64,000 nt of DNA from UBA2402 sp044371005 (GTDB taxonomy: Bacteria > Planctomycetota > Phycisphaerae > Phycisphaerales > UBA1924): NCBI GenBank assembly GCA_044371005.1, contig JBILUL010000002.1:31195-95194 (forward strand), given 5' to 3'. The position numbers and the translations under genes were made by a program. Each line of letters starts with the position of its first letter. Within the stretch, counting starts at the first letter, position 1. A model generated the notes under the pieces. The model made no database searches. It was not told the DNA's origin and saw nothing but the letters and a program-made list of their open reading frames with translations. Positions 1 to 7,648 of this stretch are shown here, in pieces.

Positions 1-542
1 CGATCAACTCGTTCACGACGGATACGGATGCGGAAGTGAAGGCAATCCAAGCCGCGGCGATGGCTGCCGGCGCTACCGCAGCCGTCAAGTGCATGTGCTG
101 GGCCCAGGGTGGTGCGGGCGCTACCGATCTTGGCAAGGCCGTTGTCGCCGCGTGCGATCAGCCTTCCAAGTTCCATCACCTTTACCCATCGACAGCGACC
201 ATCGAAGAGAAGATCCTCGCCATCGCCAAGTCCTACGGAGCCGTGGGCGTTGATTACTCGCCTGAGGCCAAGGCCAAGATCGAGCGATACGCGGCACTGG
301 GGTACTCCAATCTGCCCATCTGCATGGCCAAAACGCACCTCTCGTTCAGCGAAAACGCAGAACTCAAGGGGGCACCAGACGGGTTCCGGATCACCATCCG
401 CGATATCCGTGCATCGCTGGGGGCCGGGTTCCTCTATCCTCTGGTGGGCACGATGCGGACCATGCCAGGGCTTTCGGGGAGGCCTTCATTCGTTGATGTT
501 GATCTTGATCCGGAAACGGGCAGGATCGACGGTCTGTTCTGA
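1..542 (+). CDS. fhs: Formate-tetrahydrofolate ligase, C-terminal part (5' end outside window)
   Basis: ATP-dependent ligation of formate to tetrahydrofolate, giving 10-formyl-THF in the cytoplasm. The reading frame is open from the first base (INSFTTDTDAEV, matching the family's INRFPTDTEAE stretch), so about 180 residues of a usual ~555 are seen. The C-terminus has the conserved series SNLPICMAKTHLSFS, LKGAPDGF, GAGFLYPLVG and TMPGL, then DVDLDPETGRIDGLF just before the stop. The first in-frame start-like codon here (GTG at 36) is internal. The next genes encode formate dehydrogenase, so formate can be either activated onto folate or oxidised. Identification is firm; only the fragment is visible. 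Confidence 0.95.
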   Translation, partial: INSFTTDTDAEVKAIQAAAMAAGATAAVKCMCWAQGGAGATDLGKAVVAACDQPSKFHHLYPSTATIEEKILAIAKSYGAVGVDYSPEAKAKIERYAALGYSNLPICMAKTHLSFSENAELKGAPDGFRITIRDIRASLGAGFLYPLVGTMRTMPGLSGRPSFVDVDLDPETGRIDGLF

Positions 543-600
543 TAGGGCCATGTTGGTACGTTCATCCATGATCACACGAAGTCTCATGAAGTTGGCTGCA

Positions 601-804
601 CGCTCTGGAGGTGAGACACCTGCCAGAGCGGTGGTCCTTTGCACCTGCTGGCGTCAGTGGTGCACGGACCGGATCGGCGGGCTTTCAGGCAGGCGTGTTG
701 CCACGCCGGGCAGATAGCAGGACCGGACCGGGCCAACTTCGAAGCTGGGACGCACGTGTGATTCCGGCAGGAAACTGGCGGATCTCTCAGCCGCCGAAGT
801 TGGA
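601..804 (+). promoter_or_regulatory. Structured leader upstream of the formate dehydrogenase operon (candidate cis-regulatory RNA)
   Basis: The gap between fhs and the formate dehydrogenase genes contains a run of inverted repeats. A hairpin spans 601-630 (CGCTCTGG with CCAGAGCG, AGGT with ACCT inside). A second spans about 634-670 (GGTCC/GGACC enclosing TGCACC/GGTGCA). A third is at 692-706 (GGCGTG/CACGCC). A 9-bp closing helix joins CCAACTTCG (733-741) to CGAAGTTGG (795-803) and encloses GGCGG/CCGCC (777-781 with 791-795). The last helix ends about 10 nt before the start codon. The arrangement resembles a multi-helix riboswitch-like leader, but no known class was recognised. The 601-630 hairpin could instead be part of the fhs terminator. 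Confidence 0.4.
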
Positions 805-812
805 GCAGCGTC

Positions 813-2483
813 ATGACGGATCGGGTACGGTCGTACAGGACAACTCATCAGGGGCGGGAAGATTTCACTTCGGTGCTGCCCCGCCTGCAGCAGGCAGCCG
901 ATGCGCATGTGCCGCTGACGGTTGAGGGTGTGCGGCGGATCTCGGCGGAGTTGAACATCCCCGCCGCGGCGGTCCGCGGAGCGATCTCCTCATACACCGA
1001 GATGGGCACCGGACATCAGGCCGTCAAAGTCTGTGCCGGCACCTCGTGCATGCTCTCCGGTGGCGCTGCCATCTCGCGGCAGATGAGCGAGAAGGCCAAG
1101 TGCGAACCGGTCTATTGCCTTGGCTATTGCGACCGTTCGCCCGCTGCGATGAGCGTGAGCGGCAAGGTGCTCATCGGGCTGTCAGCGAAGAACAGCGAAC
1201 AGGTGATTGCCGATGGGCACTTGCCGCATCCTGCGCCGCCACCGGTGCGGTCCGAGGCACGGCACTCAATCGTGTCGGCCAGGCTCATGAAGCCCGGGCA
1301 CTTTGATGCCGCGGCCCCGACCCCGGCGTACACCGGTCTCGCCGCGGCATTGCGAATGAGTCCGACACAGGTGGTTGACACACTGCTGGCCTCCGGCGCC
1401 AAGGGGCGTGGCGGTGCTGCGTATCCGACCGGGCGAAAGTGGCAGCTCGCCGCCGCGGCGAAAGGCGAGCCCAAATTCGTCGTCGCCAACGGCGATGAAG
1501 GTGATCCGGGCTCGTTTGTCGATCGTGAACTGATGGAACGCGATCCTCATGGCATTCTGGAAGGCATGGCAATCTGTGCGCATGCCATCGGTGCCACACG
1601 GGGCGTCGTCTTCATCCGCCACGAGTACCCGATCGCAAAGCAGGTGATGGAGGATGCCATCGCCAATGCCACCAAGGCCGGCTATCTGGGTGCCAATGCG
1701 CTGGGGCCGGGCCGCGACTTCACGGTTGAGGTGGTTCGGGGCATGGGGTCGTATGTCTGCGGCGAAGAGACGGCATTGCTCGCGGCGATTGAAGGCGAAC
1801 GGGGCGAAGTGCGCCCTCGCCCTCCCTTCCCCGTCGAGGCAGGTTTGTATGGCAAGCCAACGGTTGTCGATAACGTCGAGACACTTGGGAACGTGCCGTG
1901 GATCATGGAACATGGCGTCGCGGCCTACACCAGCATGGGTACCGCTGACAGCAAGGGAACCAAGGCTCTTTGCTTCAACAAGGGCTTTGCCAACCCGGGC
2001 ATTGTTGAGGTGGAGTTCGGCGGCATGCTTCGCGATGCCATCGAACGCATTGGCGGCGGTGGTGCGGGCGGGGAAGAGATCGTCGCGGTGCTGCTGGGCG
2101 GCCCCATGGGAAGCATCGTCTGGCCGGATGAATGGGATGTGCCCATCTGCTTCACGGCGATGCAGCGCAAGGGCATCAACCTGGGGCATGGCGGTCTGGT
2201 GGCGATTCCCAAGTCCGTGGATTGGTCGCAGCTCATGCGGCATCTGCTCAACTTCATGCGGGATGAGTCATGCGGCAAGTGCAACCCCTGCCGACTCGGA
2301 TCGACGCGTCTGCATGAACTGGCCGCCAAGGGGCTCTCCACGCAGAACATCGAAGAGTTCAGGAGCGTTCTGGCATTGATGAAGGATGCAAGCCTGTGCG
2401 CTTTCGGTCGTGAGACGCCGGGCCCGATTGAGTCAATCCTCAAACGTCTGGGCAGCCACGTCGTCAAGGAGGTGCGCTCATGA
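813..2483 (+). CDS. NAD-dependent formate dehydrogenase beta subunit (fused NuoE-like and NuoF-like)
   Basis: Diaphorase subunit that passes electrons from the formate-oxidising subunit to NAD+. Residues 1-120 are a NuoE-type thioredoxin-fold [2Fe-2S] domain with cysteines C74, C79, C102 and C106 (CAGTSC and CLGYC). The remainder is NuoF: the FMN/NADH motifs GAKGRGGAAYPTGRKW and GDEGDPGSFVDRE, the signature GSYVCGEETALLAAIEG, and a C-terminal [4Fe-4S] site C487, C490, C493 (ESCGKCNPCR) and C529. The length of 556 aa fits a NuoE-NuoF fusion as in soluble NAD-linked formate dehydrogenases and some hydrogenases. The stop overlaps the next start (ATGA), so the two subunits are translationally coupled. 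No quinone-linked complex I subunits are adjacent, which argues against a respiratory Nuo operon. Confidence 0.9.
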   Translation: MTDRVRSYRTTHQGREDFTSVLPRLQQAADAHVPLTVEGVRRISAELNIPAAAVRGAISSYTEMGTGHQAVKVCAGTSCMLSGGAAISRQMSEKAKCEPVYCLGYCDRSPAAMSVSGKVLIGLSAKNSEQVIADGHLPHPAPPPVRSEARHSIVSARLMKPGHFDAAAPTPAYTGLAAALRMSPTQVVDTLLASGAKGRGGAAYPTGRKWQLAAAAKGEPKFVVANGDEGDPGSFVDRELMERDPHGILEGMAICAHAIGATRGVVFIRHEYPIAKQVMEDAIANATKAGYLGANALGPGRDFTVEVVRGMGSYVCGEETALLAAIEGERGEVRPRPPFPVEAGLYGKPTVVDNVETLGNVPWIMEHGVAAYTSMGTADSKGTKALCFNKGFANPGIVEVEFGGMLRDAIERIGGGGAGGEEIVAVLLGGPMGSIVWPDEWDVPICFTAMQRKGINLGHGGLVAIPKSVDWSQLMRHLLNFMRDESCGKCNPCRLGSTRLHELAAKGLSTQNIEEFRSVLALMKDASLCAFGRETPGPIESILKRLGSHVVKEVRS

Positions 2484-5176
2484 GTGCCACCAATCGAACG
2501 GTCGCCTTCATCGATGGTCTTGAGGTTGACGTCATCAAGGGCGAAACGATCCTGGACGCGGCCAACCGCATCGGTATCGATATCCCCACGCTCTGCCATT
2601 CTCCCGAGCTGGTGCCAGAAGGCGGATGCCGCATGTGCATGGTGGAGATTGCCGGCCAGCGAAGGCAGGCGGCCTGCCACACGCCTCTGGCTCCGGGAAT
2701 GAACATCTGCACAGCCAATGAACATCTCGAGCAGTTGCGTCGCGGCATTCTGTCGCTGACGGTGGCTTCCGCGGCGGGACCGTTCCATCCGAGTTCTTCG
2801 GGTTCAAAGTTCGAGCAACTGCTGGCGAGGTACAACGTGGCGGGCAAGGAACCACCGGCCAAGCCGCGGCCGGTCGATGCCAGTCATCCGTACATGCGCT
2901 TTGATCGCGACCGGTGCATCACGTGTCGGCTCTGTCTGAATGCCTGCGAGCAGGTGCAGGGTCAGTTCGTCTATGCGATTGCGGGCCGAGGTGGCAAGGT
3001 CAGCCTGATTTATGGCCCCGGTGAGGACTTTGCTCAGAGCGATTGTGTCTCGTGTGGCGCGTGCATCGATGTGTGTCCGACGGGAGCGATCACCGATCGT
3101 GATCGGCTCGCCGCGGCGGCGCCGGACCGTGCGGCGGAATCGATCTGTGGGTATTGCGGTGTGGGCTGCCGCGTGCATGTGGAATCCAAGGACAACGTCG
3201 TGCTGCGCATCAAGGGCGTCGAGCACGCCGCGGTGAATGATGGGCACCTGTGTGTGAAGGGGCGCTTCGCACACGCCTATCACCACTCGCCCCAACGACT
3301 CACGACACCGCTTCTGCGCGATGCATCTGGCACGCTCAAGCCCGCGACCTGGGACGAGGCGATCTCGTTCACGGCGCGGCGGTTGCTGGAGCTCAAAGCC
3401 AAGCACGGCCCCAACGCCCTTGGAACGATGACCTCTTCGCGGTCCACCAACGAAGCGGCGTATCTGCTCCAGAAGCTCTTCCGCACCATCATCGGCACGA
3501 ACAACACCGATTGCTGCGCCAGAGTCTGCCACTCCTCGACGGCCGTCGCACTCGGCGCCGTCACCGGCACTGGTGCGGCGACAGCCTCGTACATCGATAT
3601 CGGCCGGGCGAAGGTGATCGTCATTGCTGGCGCCAACCCGACCGAGGCGCATCCGGTAGTGGGAGCCAAGCTCAAGCAGGCAGTGCTGGACGGCGCGAAG
3701 CTGGTCGTCATAGATCCACGCAAGGTGGAGTTGGCCAAGTATGCCGGCGTTCACCTGCAGATCTGGCCGGGCAGCAACGTGGCGACGTTCAATGCGCTCG
3801 CCAAGATCATGATCGAAGAGGCGCTTTTTGATCAGGCGTATGTGGAGGCGCGTTGCGAAGGATTCGACAAGCTCAAGGCCTTCCTGGGGGCGATGCCGCT
3901 CGCCGCGTTTGCGTCTGAAGCAAGGGTCAGCGAAGCCGATCTGCGTGCCGCAGCCAGGATCATCGCCTCCGGGCCGGCCCTCTTCGTCAGCGGTCTTGGC
4001 CTCTCCGAGCAAAGCCAGGGTGTGGCCGGCGTGATGACCTACTGCAACATGGGTCTGTTGACCGGTTCACTGGGTAAGCCAGGCGCGGGCATGCTGCCGC
4101 TTCGAGGGCAGAACAATGTGCAGGGCAACGCCGACATGGGGTCGCAGCCCTACGCCCTCACCGGATACTACAAAGTTGATGATGAATCGGCTCGCAGCCA
4201 TCTGGCACGCGTCTGGGGAACGGCTCCGCCACGGGAAGTGGGGAAGACGATTCCCGAGATGTACGACGCGGCATGCGACGGCTCGCTCAAGGCCCTTTGG
4301 ATCCAGGGTGAGGACGTGGCACAGAGCGATCCGAACCATGAGCATGTCATCAAGGCACTGGCTTCTCTTGAGTTGCTGGTGGTGCAGGAACTCTTCATGA
4401 CTCAGACCGCGGCGATGGCGCATGTGGTGTTCCCCGCCGCGGCGGTGCTGGAGCAGGAAGGCACATTCACCAACGGTGAACGCCGTGTCCAGCATGTTCG
4501 GCCTGCAGCAAACCCGCCCGGGCAGGCCCGACCGGACTGGGAAGTCATCCGCGATGTTGCCGCGGCGATGGCCGGCAGCGACGCGGCACGCTGGCGGTAT
4601 GACCATCCTTCCAAGATCATGGAAGAGCTTGGAGTTGCAGTTCCCCACATGTTCGGCGGGATTACGTACGACCGTCTGCTGGATGATGGTGTGCAATGGC
4701 CCTGCCCGGACAAGGACCATCCGGGGACATCGTCGATGCATACGAAGAGCTTTGTGCGAGCCGGTGGCAAGGCGCTGCTCACGTGTGTGGATTACTCGCC
4801 GCCGCGTGATGCGCCGGATGCCCAGTTCCCGATGGTGTTGATCACCGGACGCATCCTTGACCACTACAACGTCGGGACCATGACTCGAAGAACACCCAGC
4901 AGCCAGATCGTGGAACGCGACTATGTGGAGCTTCACCCGGCGGATGCCCGGCGGCTCGGGATCGCCGATGGCGGCCAAGTGCATGTGCACAGCCGCTGGG
5001 GGCAGACCGTGGCCATGGCGAAGCATTCAGCACGAATGCAGGCTGGGACGGCCTTCATGACCTTCCACTTCCCCGAAACCAATACCAACTGTGTCGTCGG
5101 CCCGATTGTTGATCCGACGAGCAAGTGCCCCGACTACAAGGTGGTGGCTGTGCGGCTGTCGCCGGTTGCAGGTTGA
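2480..5176 (+). CDS. NAD-dependent formate dehydrogenase alpha subunit, Mo/W-bis-MGD, Cys type
   Basis: Oxidises formate to CO2 at a molybdenum or tungsten bis-pterin site. Residues 1-80 are a plant-type [2Fe-2S] domain (C39, C50, C53, C66). Residues 140-200 carry two [4Fe-4S] ferredoxin motifs (C146/149/152/156 and C189/192/195/199). The pterin-domain cluster is C223, C226, C230 and C258. The metal ligand is cysteine (C350, followed by H351, in CARVCHSST) rather than selenocysteine, encoded by TGC. The His-Cys3 cluster that NuoG-like N-termini usually carry after the [2Fe-2S] domain is missing its cysteines: FHPSSSG stands where HPLDCPxC is expected. The C-terminal dinucleotide-binding domain ends with VVGPIVDPTSKCPDYKVVAV. 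The 898 aa length is typical. fdhD lies just downstream on the opposite strand. Confidence 0.92.
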   Translation: MSATNRTVAFIDGLEVDVIKGETILDAANRIGIDIPTLCHSPELVPEGGCRMCMVEIAGQRRQAACHTPLAPGMNICTANEHLEQLRRGILSLTVASAAGPFHPSSSGSKFEQLLARYNVAGKEPPAKPRPVDASHPYMRFDRDRCITCRLCLNACEQVQGQFVYAIAGRGGKVSLIYGPGEDFAQSDCVSCGACIDVCPTGAITDRDRLAAAAPDRAAESICGYCGVGCRVHVESKDNVVLRIKGVEHAAVNDGHLCVKGRFAHAYHHSPQRLTTPLLRDASGTLKPATWDEAISFTARRLLELKAKHGPNALGTMTSSRSTNEAAYLLQKLFRTIIGTNNTDCCARVCHSSTAVALGAVTGTGAATASYIDIGRAKVIVIAGANPTEAHPVVGAKLKQAVLDGAKLVVIDPRKVELAKYAGVHLQIWPGSNVATFNALAKIMIEEALFDQAYVEARCEGFDKLKAFLGAMPLAAFASEARVSEADLRAAARIIASGPALFVSGLGLSEQSQGVAGVMTYCNMGLLTGSLGKPGAGMLPLRGQNNVQGNADMGSQPYALTGYYKVDDESARSHLARVWGTAPPREVGKTIPEMYDAACDGSLKALWIQGEDVAQSDPNHEHVIKALASLELLVVQELFMTQTAAMAHVVFPAAAVLEQEGTFTNGERRVQHVRPAANPPGQARPDWEVIRDVAAAMAGSDAARWRYDHPSKIMEELGVAVPHMFGGITYDRLLDDGVQWPCPDKDHPGTSSMHTKSFVRAGGKALLTCVDYSPPRDAPDAQFPMVLITGRILDHYNVGTMTRRTPSSQIVERDYVELHPADARRLGIADGGQVHVHSRWGQTVAMAKHSARMQAGTAFMTFHFPETNTNCVVGPIVDPTSKCPDYKVVAVRLSPVAG

Positions 5177-5231
5177 ACCGGTGCGATGATCCCTGGGAAG
5201 TGGCCGCTGCGGGGCTGGTGGAACTGCTGTG

Positions 5232-6050
5232 TCAGTTCCCCAGCCGCTGCGGGTGCGAATAGACATTGAATTTGCCCGGGCGCAGGAACCCGATCAGCGT
5301 GATGCCCGACTCGGTTGCCAGGTCGATGGCCAGCGACGAAGGTGCCGACACCGCGGCGACGATGCTCACGCCCGCCGCGAGGGCCTTCTGGATGATCTCA
5401 AAGGACACGCGGCCTGTGACCAGCAGCATGAGGTCCTCACGCGGCGGCAAAAGCTCATTGAGCAGCGCATGCCCGAGCACCTTGTCGACCGCGTTGTGCC
5501 GCCCGACATCTTCGCGTGCCACCAGGAGCGTGCCCCGTGGGTCAAAGAGCCCTGCTGCGTGCAAGCCGCCAGTGGCATCAAAGGTCTTCTGGGCCTCGCG
5601 CAACGTCTGGGTGAGCCCCAGAATGGTCTGAATGGCGACCGGAGACTGTGCCGGCTGACGTATCGGGGGGGATGGCCACTGGTGGCGGACGGCATCGATG
5701 GTGGCCGATCCGCAGATGCCGCAACTTGATGAAGCAAAGACGTGGCGGGTAAGCCGGGCGACATCAAACGTCACGGTCGGGCTGAGCAGCACCTCGATCA
5801 TCGAGGAGCCGTCCTTGTCGCAGGGGCGGATGTGGGCGATGTCGTGCCGATTGTGGATCACGCCCTCGCCCGCCAGAAATCCCGCGGCGAGTTCCGCATC
5901 ATGCCCCGGGGTGCGCATGGTGATGCTCAGGGATTTGCCGCCGACACGGATTTCCAGCGGTTCCTCCGCTGCGGCAAAATCGCTGACAGCCTGCAGGATT
6001 CCTTGTTCATCCAGTCGCCAGATGTCGTACTGCTCGCGTTGCCTGCCCAT
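5232..6050 (-). CDS. fdhD: Formate dehydrogenase accessory sulfurtransferase FdhD
   Basis: FdhD transfers sulfur to the molybdenum cofactor and is needed for formate dehydrogenase activity. The 272 aa match the family: PLEIRVGG and MRTPGHDAELAAGFLAGEG near the N-terminus, the conserved cysteine pair in SSSCGICG, the core GGLHAAGLFD and VAREDVGRHNAVDKVLG, then LLVTGRVSFEIIQKALAAGV and the terminal LIGFLRPGKFNVYSHPQRL. The start at 6050 (MGRQREQYD) was chosen because the family begins about here; the frame stays open much further upstream, antisense to the sulfatase gene, without any family similarity. It converges with the formate dehydrogenase operon across a 55-bp gap. Confidence 0.93.
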   Translation of the reverse strand: MGRQREQYDIWRLDEQGILQAVSDFAAAEEPLEIRVGGKSLSITMRTPGHDAELAAGFLAGEGVIHNRHDIAHIRPCDKDGSSMIEVLLSPTVTFDVARLTRHVFASSSCGICGSATIDAVRHQWPSPPIRQPAQSPVAIQTILGLTQTLREAQKTFDATGGLHAAGLFDPRGTLLVAREDVGRHNAVDKVLGHALLNELLPPREDLMLLVTGRVSFEIIQKALAAGVSIVAAVSAPSSLAIDLATESGITLIGFLRPGKFNVYSHPQRLGN

Positions 6051-6107
6051 GCCTGAGTCTATGGGGCACGCACGCTCTTTGCCCCATGCCTCACTACCAT
6101 CGGACCC

Positions 6108-7559
6108 ATGAGGCACCTTCGCATGCTGTGGGTCATCGTCGGACTGCTGGCAGCAGCATGGCACTGCGCAGGGTGCGTGAATGCTCAGCCGCGGGGCACG
6201 GGTACTGTGACCAGACCGCCCAACATCATCCTGATCGTTGCCGACGATCTGGGACGGGGAGAGCTGGGCTGCTATGGCCAGAAGATCATCAAGACGCCGA
6301 CGATCGATGCGCTCGCCGCGGGTGGGCTCAAGTTCACGAACGCCTATGCCGGAAGCTGTGTGTGTGCTCCGTCTCGATGCACGATTCTGACAGGGCTGCA
6401 CACCGGGCACGCGGCGATCCGCGATAACCGGGAACTGAAGCCCGTCGGACAGGAGCCCCTGCCCGATGCGAGCGTGACCATCGCGGATCTGCTTCAGAAA
6501 CAGGGGTATGCCACCGCGCTGGTCGGCAAGTGGGGGCTGGGACCTCCGGGCTCTGAGGGCGATCCATCGCGGCATGGTTTTGACCACTTCTTCGGCTACT
6601 ACTGCCAACGGCATGCCCACAACCATTGTCCAACGTACCTGTACCGCAATCTTGATCGGATCGAGATTCCCGGCAACAAGGACCAGTGGGCTGAGGGCGA
6701 GCTTGCTCCAGGTGCCACCTATGCGCCAGACCTGATGCGGGAAGAAGCGTTGGGGTTCATCAGTGAGAATGCCGACAAGCCATTCTTCCTGATGTTCTCG
6801 ACCCCGGTCTCGCATGCGGCGTTGCAGGTGCCGGAAGACTCTCTGGCTGAGTATCGGGGCGTGTTTGACGACCCGCCCTATGACGGGAAGAAGGGGTATC
6901 TCAAGCATGAGTCTCCCCGTGCTGCGTACGCAGCGATGGTGTCTCGCTTTGACCGTGATGTTGGAGCCCTGCTTGCGCGGCTTAAGGAACTGGGCATTGA
7001 CCGCAACACGCTTGTGGTGATCACAAGCGATAACGGGCCTACCTACAACGGCGGCACCGACAGTGCATTCTTCGAGAGTGCCAAGGGGTTCAAGGGGCTC
7101 AAGGGGCAGCTCTATGAGGGGGGGATTCGCACGCCCCTCATCATGTCCTGGCCCGGGCGGATTGCGCCGGGCACTGAGAGTTCGTTCGTGACGGCGAGCT
7201 GGGATTTCTTTCCAACATTTGCAGCACTCGGGCAGGCCCCGACCTCGGGTCTCAAACTCGATGGCGTGGACCTGACCTCGCTCTTGATCTCCGGCAAGGA
7301 GCCATCGGTTCGTCCGACCTGCTACTGGGAGTATTCCTCGGGTGGCGGCTGGCAGGCAGTCCGCATGGGCGAGTTCAAGGCCGTTCGTCGGCAGGCCAGG
7401 AAGCAAGGGGGCATTGAGGTGTACGACTTGTCGGTGGATCCTGCGGAAACCCGCGATCTGGCCAAGGAGCGCCCGGATGTGGTGGCGGCAGCGAGGAACG
7501 TGATGAACGCGAGGAGGGCTTCAGCGGTGCCGGACTGGGAGTTGGCCGCGGTGCCCTGA
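6108..7559 (+). CDS. Sulfatase (arylsulfatase family S1), exported
   Basis: Hydrolyses sulfate esters, probably of sulfated polysaccharides, outside the cytoplasm. The N-terminus has a hydrophobic signal (LWVIVGLLAAAW) ending near CAGC, which could be a weak lipobox. Metal ligands appear in IVADDLGRG (D46, D47). C86 in CAPSR is the CxPSR cysteine that is converted to formylglycine by the maturase; TGLHTGH follows. Further family blocks are VGKWGLG, ITSDNGPTYNGG and GLKGQLYEGGIRTPLIMSWPG. The 483 aa length is normal. It is divergent from fdhD with a 57-bp gap. Large sulfatase sets are typical of planctomycetes. The substrate cannot be told from sequence. Confidence 0.92.
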   Translation: MRHLRMLWVIVGLLAAAWHCAGCVNAQPRGTGTVTRPPNIILIVADDLGRGELGCYGQKIIKTPTIDALAAGGLKFTNAYAGSCVCAPSRCTILTGLHTGHAAIRDNRELKPVGQEPLPDASVTIADLLQKQGYATALVGKWGLGPPGSEGDPSRHGFDHFFGYYCQRHAHNHCPTYLYRNLDRIEIPGNKDQWAEGELAPGATYAPDLMREEALGFISENADKPFFLMFSTPVSHAALQVPEDSLAEYRGVFDDPPYDGKKGYLKHESPRAAYAAMVSRFDRDVGALLARLKELGIDRNTLVVITSDNGPTYNGGTDSAFFESAKGFKGLKGQLYEGGIRTPLIMSWPGRIAPGTESSFVTASWDFFPTFAALGQAPTSGLKLDGVDLTSLLISGKEPSVRPTCYWEYSSGGGWQAVRMGEFKAVRRQARKQGGIEVYDLSVDPAETRDLAKERPDVVAAARNVMNARRASAVPDWELAAVP

Positions 7560-7648
7560 CCGTCACTGGATTCACCTGTGCGCGAGTTTTTTTCGGGTGT
7601 GCTGCCTGTCGGTCAGGGCGATGTGCAGGCTGATACCATGGGTCCTCC

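Noticed and set aside
813..2483. Respiratory complex I subunits NuoE/NuoF
   Set aside because: The fused NuoE-NuoF form followed by a pterin-binding formate dehydrogenase, with fdhD nearby and no membrane Nuo genes, fits NAD-linked FDH better.
3511..3535. Possible selenocysteine UGA at the formate dehydrogenase active site
   Set aside because: The codon at the ligand position (codon 350) is TGC, so the enzyme is the cysteine form.
2804..4012. 402-codon minus-strand frame inside the formate dehydrogenase alpha gene
   Set aside because: Arg/His-rich translation with no motifs; opposite strand carries unambiguous FDH clusters.
6051..7406. 724-codon minus-strand frame running from the sulfatase gene into fdhD
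   Set aside because: Only the last 272 codons match FdhD. The upstream part is antisense to a clear sulfatase and is basic and featureless, as expected of high-GC shadow frames.
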